DNA from: Streptomyces boluensis
GTDB taxonomy: Bacteria > Actinomycetota > Actinomycetes > Streptomycetales > Streptomycetaceae
Direction of reading: 5' to 3'
Assembly: GCF_009908195.1 (NCBI RefSeq)
Contig: NZ_JAAAHS010000028.1
Coordinates: 1-37,152, forward strand
DNA length: 37,152 nt
Shown here: positions 7,856 through 15,218 of the stretch, one piece after another
How the letters are laid out: every line of letters starts with the position of its first letter
Position numbering within the stretch: position 1 is the first letter of the stretch
Notes under the pieces: generated by a model
What the model saw: only the letters and a program-made list of their open reading frames with translations
Told to the model about the DNA's origin: nothing
The model's database searches: none
Made by a program: the position numbers and the translations under genes

Positions 7856-7940
7856 TGTCCGAGGGGGGACTTGAACCCCCACGCCCGATAAAGGGCACTA
7901 GCACCTCAAGCTAGCGCGTCTGCCATTCCGCCACCCGGAC
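7856..7940 (-). tRNA. tRNA-Leu (anticodon GAG)
   Basis: Read on the minus strand, the 85-nt gene starts GTCCGGGTGGCGGAATGG and ends with CTCGGAC plus discriminator A. The acceptor stem pairs over 7 bp with one G-T. The anticodon arm GCTAG-CTTGAGG-TGCTAG gives anticodon GAG, reading CUC/CUU leucine codons. A long variable arm (TGCCCTTTATCGGGCG) marks a class II tRNA, and the T arm has GGTTCAAGTCC. The 3' CCA is not encoded. Confidence 0.96.
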
Positions 7941-8116
7941 CGGTGACCCGCAGTTTCCCGCGGCGACGTGGAAAACCATAGCAAACATTCGAGGGCCCCT
8001 GATCACACCCCCGGGCGACGTGAACGGCGCATTGCGCCCCGCGCCCTGCCTTGGGGAGCGGGGGGTCGGCGCGCGAGTATGTGAGGGACCACCAGCGGCA
8101 ACTCGGGAGGAACAGC

Positions 8117-9451
8117 GTGAGCGAGTCGAGCAGGGGCGAGAAGACACCGTCGGTCTCCGGCGAGGACGAGGTCGTCGACCTCTGCCGTGACCTGATCCGC
8201 ATCGACACCAGCAACTACGGCGACCACTCGGGTCCCGGCGAGCGCAAGGCCGCCGAGTACGTGGCGGAGAAGCTCGCCGAGGTCGGCCTCGAACCGCAGA
8301 TCTTCGAGTCCCACCCGGGCCGCGCCTCGACGGTCGCGCGGATCGAGGGCGAGGACCCGTCCAAGCCCGCGCTGCTGATCCACGGCCACACCGACGTCGT
8401 ACCGGCCAATGCGCAGGACTGGACCCACCACCCCTTCTCCGGCGAGATCGCCGACGGCTGCGTCTGGGGCCGGGGCGCGGTCGACATGAAGGACATGGAC
8501 GCGATGACCCTCGCGGTCGTACGCGAGCGGATGCGCAGCGGCCGCAAGCCCCCGCGCGACATCGTGCTCGCCTTCCTCGCCGACGAGGAGGCCGGCGGCA
8601 CGTACGGCGCGCGCCACCTCGTCGACAAGCACCCCGGTCTCTTCGAGGGCGTCACCGAGGCGATCGGCGAGGTCGGCGGCTTCTCCTTCACCGTGAACGA
8701 GAACCTGCGCCTGTACCTCGTGGAGACCGCGCAGAAGGGCATGCACTGGATGCGGCTCACCGTGGACGGCACGGCGGGCCACGGCTCCATGACCAACGAC
8801 GACAACGCCATCACCGAGCTGTGCGAGGCGGTCGGGCGCCTCGGCCGGCACAAGTGGCCGATCCGCGTCACCAAGACCGTCCGTTCCTTCCTCGACGAGC
8901 TCTCCGACGCCCTCGGCACCGAGCTCGACCCGGAGAACATGGACGAGACGCTCGCCAAGCTCGGCGGCATCGCCAAGATGGTCGGCGCGACCCTCAAGAA
9001 CTCCGCCGCCCCCACGATGCTCGGCGCCGGGTACAAGGTGAACGTCATCCCGGGCCAGGCCACCGCCCACGTCGACGGCCGCTTCCTGCCCGGGTACGAG
9101 GATGAGTTCCTCGCCGACCTCGACCGGCTCCTCGGCCCGCGCGTCCAGCGTGAGGACGTGCACGCCGACAAGGCCCTGGAGACCGACTTCGACGGCCGCC
9201 TCGTCGACGCCATGCAGAGCGCGCTCAAGGCCGAGGACCCCATCGCGCGCGCCGTGCCGTACATGCTCTCCGGCGGCACCGACGCCAAGTCCTTCGACGA
9301 CCTCGGCATCCGCTGCTTCGGCTTCGCGCCGCTGAAGCTGCCCCCGGAGCTGGACTTCGCGGGCATGTTCCACGGCGTGGACGAGCGGGTCCCGGTCGAC
9401 GGTCTGAAGTTCGGGGTGCGGGTGCTCGACCGTTTCATCGACGCTTCCTGA
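8117..9451 (+). CDS. M20/M25/M40 family zinc metallohydrolase
   Basis: A 444-aa cytosolic di-zinc hydrolase of the ArgE/DapE/ACY1 group. Metal and catalytic residues are visible: HGHTD (His91, Asp93), GRGAVDMKD (Asp123) and ADEEAGG (Glu157, Glu158). The central dimerisation lid includes the GTAGHGS motif, and a C-terminal GGTDAKSF block precedes a final MFHGVDERV (metal His). Likely a dipeptidase or acylamino acid hydrolase; the substrate is not predictable. The GTG at 8117 was chosen for GGGAGGA at 8105-8111; an upstream ATG in the same frame (8051) lacks a ribosome site and gives a low-quality N-terminus. Divergent from the tRNA gene. Confidence 0.92.
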   Translation: MSESSRGEKTPSVSGEDEVVDLCRDLIRIDTSNYGDHSGPGERKAAEYVAEKLAEVGLEPQIFESHPGRASTVARIEGEDPSKPALLIHGHTDVVPANAQDWTHHPFSGEIADGCVWGRGAVDMKDMDAMTLAVVRERMRSGRKPPRDIVLAFLADEEAGGTYGARHLVDKHPGLFEGVTEAIGEVGGFSFTVNENLRLYLVETAQKGMHWMRLTVDGTAGHGSMTNDDNAITELCEAVGRLGRHKWPIRVTKTVRSFLDELSDALGTELDPENMDETLAKLGGIAKMVGATLKNSAAPTMLGAGYKVNVIPGQATAHVDGRFLPGYEDEFLADLDRLLGPRVQREDVHADKALETDFDGRLVDAMQSALKAEDPIARAVPYMLSGGTDAKSFDDLGIRCFGFAPLKLPPELDFAGMFHGVDERVPVDGLKFGVRVLDRFIDAS

Positions 9452-9521
9452 ACCGCCCCGCACTCCGATAATCGCCCGCTTGTGCGCACTTGACTGAAAA
9501 GGGTGAATGGGGCCGTGGCCT

Positions 9522-9549
9522 CGTAGCCATGCCCCTTCCTCCTCGTTAC
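9522..9549 (+). promoter_or_regulatory. Possible sigma-BldN promoter of the short chaplin gene
   Basis: CGTAGC (9522-9527), 16 nt, CGTTAC (9544-9549). As I recall, the BldN consensus is CGTAAC-N16-CGTTGA; this is 5/6 and 4/6 with the exact spacing. It would give a leader of about 42 nt. Family knowledge: chaplin genes belong to the BldN regulon. Confidence 0.5.
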
Positions 9550-9597
9550 AGGTGGTGCAGTCCGCGGCTGGGACTGCATGGCCAACAAGGAGGAAAA

Positions 9598-9831
9598 ATG
9601 ATCAAGAAGGTCGTCGCTGCTGCGGCTGCCGCTGGTGGTCTGGTGCTCGCTGGCGCGGGCCTGGCCGTCGCTGACTCGGGTGCTCAGGGCGCTGCCGTGG
9701 GCTCTCCGGGTGTGCTCTCGGGCAACGTCGTGCAGGTGCCCGTGCACGTGCCGGTGAACCTCTGCGGCAACACGGTCTCCGTGATCGGGCTGCTGAACCC
9801 CACCTTCGGCAACACCTGCGCCAACAACTGA
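9598..9831 (+). CDS. chpH: Short chaplin, ChpH-like
   Basis: A 77-aa secreted hydrophobin-like protein. The Sec signal peptide spans about residues 1-26 (IKKVVAAAAAAGGLVLAGAG, then AVADSG). One chaplin domain follows: SPGVLSGNVVQVPVHVPV, then Cys56 in LCGNTVSVIGLLNP and Cys74 in GNTCANN, which form the conserved disulfide. Short chaplins assemble into amyloid fibrils that lower surface tension and coat aerial hyphae. The sequence is close to ChpH as I remember it, and pairing with a long chaplin matches the chpH-chpC pair. The ATG has AAGGAGG at 9588-9594; a longer upstream reading frame from 9490 is not used. Confidence 0.95.
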   Translation: MIKKVVAAAAAAGGLVLAGAGLAVADSGAQGAAVGSPGVLSGNVVQVPVHVPVNLCGNTVSVIGLLNPTFGNTCANN

Positions 9832-9868
9832 CGTGTTGTGCCTCACCCCTTGAGGGGTTGAGCCCGCG

Positions 9869-9899
9869 GCCCCGGAGTGCGCCTCATGCACTCCGGGGC
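9869..9899 (+). terminator. Terminator after the short chaplin gene
   Basis: GCCCCGGAGTGC (9869-9880) and GCACTCCGGGGC (9888-9899) form a perfect 12-bp stem with a 7-nt loop, 37 nt after the stop. Confidence 0.85.
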
Positions 9900-9912
9900 T
9901 GCTGGGCATTAG

Positions 9913-9939
9913 GCGCACGTCCCGAGGTGGGGCGTGCGC
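9913..9939 (+). promoter_or_regulatory. Hairpin in the leader of the long chaplin gene
   Basis: GCGCACGTCCC (9913-9923) pairs with GGGGCGTGCGC (9929-9939) with one wobble pair and a 5-nt loop. It sits 32 nt before the ATG of the long chaplin and may be a second terminator or an expression-control hairpin. Confidence 0.5.
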
Positions 9940-9971
9940 GTTCCCAGTAGTTCCAAGACAGGGAAGTACCT

Positions 9972-10655
9972 ATGCGACAGGTCACGCGCAAAGGCCTGAT
10001 CACCGTGGCGGCCGCGAGCGGCGTTCTCGCCGTCACCGGTTACGCACACGCCGACTCGGCCGCCAACGGCGGCACCGAGCGGTCGCCCGGCGTCGCCTCC
10101 GGGAACAGCGTCCAGGCCCCGATCGAGGTGCCGGTCAACGTCTGCGGCAACACCGTGAACGTCATCGGGATCCTCAACCCGGCGGCGGGCAACGGCTGCG
10201 CCAACGAGTCCGACGGCACGTCGACGTCCGACAGCGGCAGCTCCACGGGCACGGAGGACTCGGGCGGCGGTGCGACCGCCGACGGCGGCGCGAGCGATTC
10301 GCCCGGAATTCTCTCCGGCAACAGCGTCGAGGCCCCGGTCTCCGTCCCCGTGAACGCCTGCGGGAACTCGGTCACGGGCGTCGGCGCCCTGAACCCCACC
10401 ACGGGCAACGGCTGCGGCAACGACGCGGGAGAGGCCGTCACGCCTCCGGGCGAGGACAACCCCGGCGGCATCATCGTGGACAGGGCCCGGCACGCCGACC
10501 CGAACGAGCCGAAGACTCAGCTCGTCACGTCGACCAGGGGTGTCGAGCTCGCCCAGACCGGCAGCGACCTGCCGCTCGGAGTGGCGGTGCCGGTGGGCGC
10601 GGGTCTGCTTCTGACGGGCACCGTGCTGTACCGCAGGGCGCGCGTGGGGGCCTAG
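9972..10655 (+). CDS. chpC: Long chaplin with sortase anchor (ChpC-like)
   Basis: A 227-aa secreted wall-anchored protein. It has a signal peptide (about 1-28, cleavage near YAHADS) and two chaplin domains, each with a Cys pair (Cys58/Cys76 and Cys130/Cys148). They are separated by a Ser/Thr/Gly/Asp linker. A LAQTG sortase motif (193-197), a hydrophobic helix and a terminal RRARVGA tail follow. Long chaplins are covalently attached by class E sortases and help seed the hydrophobic sheath. No sortase gene is in this window. The start ATG has GGGAAG about 5 nt upstream. The gene may be reached by readthrough from the short chaplin promoter or have its own. Confidence 0.93.
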   Translation: MRQVTRKGLITVAAASGVLAVTGYAHADSAANGGTERSPGVASGNSVQAPIEVPVNVCGNTVNVIGILNPAAGNGCANESDGTSTSDSGSSTGTEDSGGGATADGGASDSPGILSGNSVEAPVSVPVNACGNSVTGVGALNPTTGNGCGNDAGEAVTPPGEDNPGGIIVDRARHADPNEPKTQLVTSTRGVELAQTGSDLPLGVAVPVGAGLLLTGTVLYRRARVGA

Positions 10656-10674
10656 TACACGCGCAGGTAGGACG

Positions 10675-10710
10675 ACGGAGTGGGACCCGCGGTCGCGGAA
10701 CCCACTCCGT
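10675..10710. terminator. Bidirectional terminator between chaplin and DUF5703 genes
   Basis: ACGGAGTGGG (10675-10684) pairs with CCCACTCCGT (10701-10710) around a GC-rich loop, between two convergent genes. Confidence 0.75.
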
Positions 10711-10718
10711 TCCTTTGT

Positions 10719-10907
10719 TCACCAGGTGGCGCGTACCTGGCGGATGATCCGGCGGCGCAGCCGCACCCTGCGACTCCCGTCCCGGCGCAGGCTCAGTCGG
10801 TCCAACTCCCAGTGTCCGTACTCCGCGTGGTCCGTCAGTAGGCGGGTGGCGTCCTTGCGGGACACCCCGCGTGGCACATACACGTCGACAAATTCGTATT
10901 CCGGCAT
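10719..10907 (-). CDS. Small conserved actinobacterial protein, DUF5703-like
   Basis: A 62-aa basic protein, MPEYEFVDVYVPRGVSRK at the N-terminus and an Arg-rich C-terminal half (RRVRLRRRIIRQVR). I recognise it as the DUF5703 type found next to chaplin genes in Streptomyces; its function is unknown. The middle (LLTDHAEYGHWELDRL) looks like a helix followed by a strand. The Arg-rich tail could contact nucleic acid or membrane, but this is only composition. It is divergent from the acidic protein gene at 10955, with 47 bp between the starts. Confidence 0.82.
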   Translation of the reverse strand: MPEYEFVDVYVPRGVSRKDATRLLTDHAEYGHWELDRLSLRRDGSRRVRLRRRIIRQVRATW

Positions 10908-10941
10908 CGCATCTATTGTGCGGGCAGCGCCCTGGTACGGA

Positions 10942-10947
10942 TAGCGT
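10942..10947 (+). promoter_or_regulatory. -10 box of a probable leaderless transcript
   Basis: TAGCGT ends 7 nt before the ATG at 10955, so transcription should start at or next to the A of the start codon. No Shine-Dalgarno sequence is present, which fits. A -35 box is not clear (TTGTGC at 10916 would need a 20-nt spacer). Confidence 0.5.
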
Positions 10948-10954
10948 CTGCACT

Positions 10955-11674
10955 ATGTCTGATGCTGCGCAGCCCACAGCTGCCGAGGTACGCGCCGCCG
11001 CCGAGGCGGTCAAGGCCGCGCTCGACGCCCACCTGGCGGCCGTCGAGCAGAGGTCGGGAGAGGACGACTCGGGCGTCTACGAGGCGTTCAACCAGCTGGC
11101 CGCGGCGGCGGAGGTGTACGACGAGCTGCTCTACGACGCCTACGACGAGGTCACGCCCTTCGAGATCCCCGGCGCGGAAGACAGCCTTCCGCCCTACACG
11201 GGCCCGGACGAGCCGAACGCGCTGAGCGTGCTGATCCGCCGGGACTACACGGTGGCCGAGCCGCAGCGGCTGCGGGCGCAGGCACAGCGCGTAGCCGACC
11301 TGGACACCGACACCGCGGCGGGCGAGCCGTCCTCCGCGGGCGTCGTGGGGCACAGTGTGCACGCCGCGCTCGGTGTGCTGTTCGGCGAGTTCGAGCCGGA
11401 CGAAATCGCCTCGCGGCACAAGGAGTTCGGGCTGGAGGAGGGCGACTCCACCCTGTGGGTGGCGGCGTCGGACGAGCCGTCCGAGCCGGGGGAGTGGCTG
11501 GATACCCCCTTCGACCAGGCCGACCCGCAGCAGATCGTGTGCCGCTTCGACGTGAGCTCCGTCTTCGACGAGGAGCTGGACGACGAACTGGACGGCCTGG
11601 GCGGCGCGTCCGGCGCCGGCGAGGACGACGAGTCGGCGCGGCCGGACAGCGACCTGCCCGGCGCCGCGCGCTGA
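10955..11674 (+). CDS. Acidic conserved hypothetical protein
   Basis: A 239-aa soluble and very acidic protein. The N-terminal 60 residues look helical and Ala/Glu-rich, with no signal peptide. The middle contains PNALSVLIRRDYTV and a HSVHAALGVLFGEFEPDEI stretch. The last 50 residues are Asp/Glu-dominated (FDEELDDELDGLGG). I do not recognise a functional family; its neighbours suggest it is part of the conserved Streptomyces core order between the chaplin pair and the RecD-like gene. Start ATG at 10955 follows a -10 box closely, consistent with leaderless translation. Confidence 0.8.
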   Translation: MSDAAQPTAAEVRAAAEAVKAALDAHLAAVEQRSGEDDSGVYEAFNQLAAAAEVYDELLYDAYDEVTPFEIPGAEDSLPPYTGPDEPNALSVLIRRDYTVAEPQRLRAQAQRVADLDTDTAAGEPSSAGVVGHSVHAALGVLFGEFEPDEIASRHKEFGLEEGDSTLWVAASDEPSEPGEWLDTPFDQADPQQIVCRFDVSSVFDEELDDELDGLGGASGAGEDDESARPDSDLPGAAR

Positions 11675-11735
11675 AGCCGCTCCGCCGCCATACCTCGGGC
11701 GGTTGAGCCGCATCGGGCCACGTCAGTCGACCGTA

Positions 11736-11774
11736 CGAAGGCGCCCGCCGGGATCATCCCGGCGGGCGCCTTCG
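11736..11774. terminator. Strong bidirectional terminator
   Basis: CGAAGGCGCCCGCCGGGA (11736-11753) and TCCCGGCGGGCGCCTTCG (11757-11774) form a perfect 18-bp stem with a 3-nt loop between convergent genes. Confidence 0.9.
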
Positions 11775-11793
11775 CGTGTGATGCCGTGGTCGG

Positions 11794-14085
11794 TCAGGGC
11801 TCCTGGCGCGCTGCCGTGGCGCCCGCCGACGGGACCTGCGTACGCAGCAGTGTCTGCAGCCGGGTCGTGCGGGGCTTGGCCGGGCGCTCCGCGACCGCGC
11901 GCGGCAGCGCCTGCTCCACTCCGTGCACCACGGAGAGGTGCCGCTCCCCGCGCCCGAACGCGGTGTAGACCCACGCGCGGGTCAGGCCCTGCGCGGCGTC
12001 GCCCGGCAGCACCACGACCGCGGCGGGCCAGCGCTGTCCGACCGCCTGGTGCGCGGTGAGCGCCCAGCCGTGCCGCACCGACTGCTCCACCCGCTCCTTG
12101 GGTACGACGACGGGCTCGCCCTCGCACTCCAGGTGCAGCCCGTCCGCGTCGGCGCGCACCACACGGCCCTGCCGAGTGCGTCCGGGTGCGGGGGAGTACG
12201 CGACCCGGTCCTCCGGGTCGAAGCCGCCGAACCGGCCGGGGCCGGGGTTGAGCCGCTCCTTCAACGCGGCGTTCAACGCGCGCGTGCCCGCGGCGCCGCC
12301 GTGGCCCACCGTGATGACCTGGGTGGCGTCGGCGGGCAGGCTGAAGGCACGCGGCACCGAGTCGGCGACGAGCTGGACCGTACGGTGCACTGCCTCGCCC
12401 GCGTCCCGCACCGGGACGATCACCACTTCCTTGCCGGGGGCCGCCACCTGGTTCAGCTCGCCGATACCGATGCCGGAGACCAGCTCGCCGATCGGGCCCT
12501 CGTCCGGGGTACGGGAGACGACGACGGGGCAGGCGCGGGCGCCGAGCAGGTCGGCGAAGACCCGTCCGGGACCGGCCGACCACAGGGCACCCGCGTCACC
12601 GCTCAGGACAAGTCGCGCCCCGTCGGGCAGCGACTCGACAAGCATCGCCGCGCTCTCCACGTCCAGCTGCGGGGCGTCGAGCACCACGAGGAGATCGACG
12701 TCGAACGCGCCCTCCGCGTCCCGACCCGGACCCTCGGCGCCGGACAGCAGCCCGGCCACCGTGACGACGGCGACGCCCTCGGCCGGTGTGCCCAGGGACC
12801 GGGCGAAGGCACGGCGGCCGTACGCGGTGTGCGTGGCGGCGCACACGCGCAGGCCCGCGGCAGCGGCGGCGGCCGCGAGCGCGGCGGGTTCGGCGCGGGC
12901 CGCCTCGCCGCCGGTGTGCAGCACCAGGCCGCTGCCCGCCACGGCCCGGATCAGCTCGGCCGTGGAGCCCCGGCCCGAGGCCGCGCCGAGCAGCGCCGCG
13001 TGCTCCGGAGTCTCTTCCTTGGCAAGGGAGTTGACGACCCGGGCGAGGGCGTCCGCGAGGCTCTCCTCCGCGAGCGCGTACCGCTCGAGGCCCACCAGGA
13101 CGCGTACGGGCCGCTCCTGCTCCTCCTCGGACCCGTCGGGCTCCTCCGAGGTGCCCTGTTCGGGGGCGGTGGCGGCCGGGGCCGGGGTGTCCTCCAGGGC
13201 GTCCTGGAAGACCAGCAGGTCACCCTCGGAGATCGCGCTCTGCACGGCCGCGTCGGCGTCCGCGACGCCATAGCGCCCGAGGGCGGATGCGAGGGCCGGG
13301 GCGTCGAGGGCGGTGTGGCCCGCGACGGCCGCCTGCTCCAGGAGCCAGACGGCGACCGCGCGGTTCCTGCGCTCGTCGTCGGGGGAGCCGGCCTCGCCGA
13401 GGAGCGCGCGGGCGAACCCGTCGGCCTGCTCGGGGCGCACCCCGGCGATCCGCAGCAATTGCCAGGGGTCCTCGCGCAGTACGGCTTCCGCGACCTCGCC
13501 GAGCGTCGCGGCGGCCTGTTCGGCGAGGCTCGCGGGGGCGCCGCCCTCGGCGAGTACGGAGCGCACCGCGTCGACGGCCTCGGCCGCGGGCGCCTGGGTG
13601 CCGGACCGCACGACCGGCTCGGGCCCGCGGGCCGGCTCGGGTGCGGGGCGGCGCGGCGCGGGTGCGTCCTCGAAGACGCGCACCGGCTTGGCTCCGGTCT
13701 CCACGGCACGCACCGCGGCCAACAGGTCGGCGGCCTGTCCGTGCAGCTTGGTGCCGCTGGCGATGGGCTCGTCCCGCTCGGCCTTGCGGCGCGCGATCCG
13801 CTCACGGTGCTCCCGCTGGGCGGCCAACTCGGCCTCGGCCTCGGAGAGTTGCGCGGCACCCGCTGCGGCGTCGGCCTCGGCTGAATCCGCGTCGGCCGTC
13901 TCAGCGGGCGTCTCGGCGGGCGTCTCACCGGTTTCGGCAGGCGTCGCCTCGGGCGCGGCCGGCTCCGTGCCGGATGCGCTCGGCTCCGTGCCGGGCTCGG
14001 TCGTGGCTTGTGCCGGCCCGTCGTCGGTGCCGGGCTCGCGCGCGGGCTGCCCGGTCTCCTCCGTGGCGGCGGGCTCCGTACTCAC
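11794..14085 (-). CDS. RecD-like helicase-fold protein with degenerate ATPase motifs
   Basis: A 763-aa protein. Residues 1-105 are a disordered Glu/Ala/Pro/Thr-rich segment ending in a charged coil. About 160-290 holds helix-hairpin-helix-like segments (DPWQLLRIAGVRPEQADGF) as in RecD2. From about 330 the helicase core follows. The Walker A site reads LHTGGEAARAE near 389-399 with no GKT, and Walker B reads VVLDAPQLD near 468-476 with Ala in place of the catalytic Glu. GDAGALWSAGPG (496-507) still resembles the RecD motif, and the C-terminal domain keeps ALTAHQAVGQRW (675-686) and VYTAFGRGERHL. It starts with GTG overlapping the stop of the aldo/keto reductase gene (GTGA). Probably not an active motor; perhaps a DNA-binding or regulatory paralogue. 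Confidence 0.8.
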   Translation of the reverse strand: MSTEPAATEETGQPAREPGTDDGPAQATTEPGTEPSASGTEPAAPEATPAETGETPAETPAETADADSAEADAAAGAAQLSEAEAELAAQREHRERIARRKAERDEPIASGTKLHGQAADLLAAVRAVETGAKPVRVFEDAPAPRRPAPEPARGPEPVVRSGTQAPAAEAVDAVRSVLAEGGAPASLAEQAAATLGEVAEAVLREDPWQLLRIAGVRPEQADGFARALLGEAGSPDDERRNRAVAVWLLEQAAVAGHTALDAPALASALGRYGVADADAAVQSAISEGDLLVFQDALEDTPAPAATAPEQGTSEEPDGSEEEQERPVRVLVGLERYALAEESLADALARVVNSLAKEETPEHAALLGAASGRGSTAELIRAVAGSGLVLHTGGEAARAEPAALAAAAAAAGLRVCAATHTAYGRRAFARSLGTPAEGVAVVTVAGLLSGAEGPGRDAEGAFDVDLLVVLDAPQLDVESAAMLVESLPDGARLVLSGDAGALWSAGPGRVFADLLGARACPVVVSRTPDEGPIGELVSGIGIGELNQVAAPGKEVVIVPVRDAGEAVHRTVQLVADSVPRAFSLPADATQVITVGHGGAAGTRALNAALKERLNPGPGRFGGFDPEDRVAYSPAPGRTRQGRVVRADADGLHLECEGEPVVVPKERVEQSVRHGWALTAHQAVGQRWPAAVVVLPGDAAQGLTRAWVYTAFGRGERHLSVVHGVEQALPRAVAERPAKPRTTRLQTLLRTQVPSAGATAARQEP

Positions 14086-15065
14086 AGCGTGCTCCAGTCC
14101 TGGTCGGGGTAGCGGTGCACGGGCGCCGACACATCGTCGAGGGCCCGGCAGATCTCGTCAGGAAGACTAAGGCTCTCCACTGACAATGCCGCCGTGAGCT
14201 GCGAGGCGTTGCGCGCGCCGACGATCGGGGCGCACACCCCGGGCCGGTCCCGCACCCAGGCGAGCGCCACCTGCAGCGGGGTGGTCGCGAGGCCGTCCGC
14301 CGCCGTCGCCACCGCATCCACCACCCGGCCCGCGGCCTCGTCGAGATACGGCTCGACGAACGGCGCCATCCGGTCCGACGCACCCCGCGAGTCGGCGGGC
14401 GTCGAGTGGCGGTACTTGCCGGTGAGCACGCCGCGGCCCAGCGGTGACGACGGCAGCAGGCCCACGCCGAGGTCGAGCGCGGCCGGCAGCACCTCACGCT
14501 CCACACCGCGCTGCAGCAGTGAGTACTCCATCTGCGTGCTCGCCAGACGGGTGCGCGCGCCGGGGGTGGCGAGCTGCCAGGTGGCGGCCTTGGCGAGCTG
14601 CCAGCCGCAGAAGTTGGACACCCCCGCATAGCGCGCGCGGCCGCTGGACACCGCGATGTCCAGGGCCTGCAGGGTCTCCTCCAGCGGAGTCGCCGGGTCG
14701 AAGGCGTGCACCTGCCACAGGTCCACGTAGTCCGTACCGAGGCGCTGGAGGGAGGCGTCGAGGGCGGCGAGGAGGTGGCCGCGCGAGCCGTCGAAGCGCC
14801 GCTCGGGGTCCGGGACGCTGCCCGCCTTCGTCGCTATGACCAGGTCGCGGCGTGGCACCAGACCCTCGATGAGCTGCCCCAGGACGTACTCCGCCTCGCC
14901 CGCGCCGTACACATCCGCCGTGTCGACGAGGGTGCCGCCCGCCTCCCAGAACGTCTTCAACTGGTCGGCGGCGTCGTGCTCGTCGGTGTCCCCGCCCCAG
15001 GTGAGGGTGCCGAGCCCGATCCGGGACACGCGCAGGCCGGTGCGGCCGAGATGCCTCTGCTCCAT
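14082..15065 (-). CDS. Aldo/keto reductase
   Basis: A 327-aa NADPH-dependent carbonyl reductase of the AKR barrel family. The tetrad is visible as Asp48 (VDTADVYG), Tyr53, Lys80 (IATKAG) and His120 (LWQVHAFDP). The C-terminal cofactor-binding part (IVGARNASQL) is present. Full length for the family. Substrate is unknown. Its stop overlaps the GTG of the RecD-like gene by 4 bp, so the two are translated together. The start ATG is followed by EQRHLGRTGLRVS, the usual AKR opening. Confidence 0.93.
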   Translation of the reverse strand: MEQRHLGRTGLRVSRIGLGTLTWGGDTDEHDAADQLKTFWEAGGTLVDTADVYGAGEAEYVLGQLIEGLVPRRDLVIATKAGSVPDPERRFDGSRGHLLAALDASLQRLGTDYVDLWQVHAFDPATPLEETLQALDIAVSSGRARYAGVSNFCGWQLAKAATWQLATPGARTRLASTQMEYSLLQRGVEREVLPAALDLGVGLLPSSPLGRGVLTGKYRHSTPADSRGASDRMAPFVEPYLDEAAGRVVDAVATAADGLATTPLQVALAWVRDRPGVCAPIVGARNASQLTAALSVESLSLPDEICRALDDVSAPVHRYPDQDWSTL

Positions 15066-15105
15066 GGGCGCTGAGGTTACTGGTCACTCGCGGCACCCGT
15101 GCGGC

Positions 15106-15144
15106 CCTGTGGACAACCGGTCCGGTGCGCCTGTGGACAACCGG
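15106..15144. repeat. Pair of directly repeated perfect DnaA boxes
   Basis: The 15-bp sequence CCTGTGGACAACCGG occurs at 15106-15120 and 15130-15144. Each holds TGTGGACAA, the complement of TTGTCCACA, the preferred DnaA box of Streptomyces. Spacing is 24 bp, same orientation, in the short gap between the divergent aldo/keto reductase and LLM genes. Confidence 0.75.
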
Positions 15145-15146
15145 CC

Positions 15147-15176
15147 CTGACGGATCGTGGGGTGGCACGCTAGAGT
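15147..15176 (+). promoter_or_regulatory. Promoter of the LLM oxidoreductase gene
   Basis: CTGACG (15147-15152), 18 nt, TAGAGT (15171-15176) fits the Streptomyces vegetative consensus. Predicted leader of about 37 nt. The second DnaA box lies immediately upstream of the -35 box. Confidence 0.6.
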
Positions 15177-15218
15177 CCGCGACACAGAGACGTTACTGAT
15201 GAGTAAGGGGATCGGCCC

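Noticed and set aside
9490..9597. 36-codon extension of the short chaplin frame upstream
   Set aside because: It would place the signal peptide internally; the strong AAGGAGG and signal peptide fix the start at 9598.
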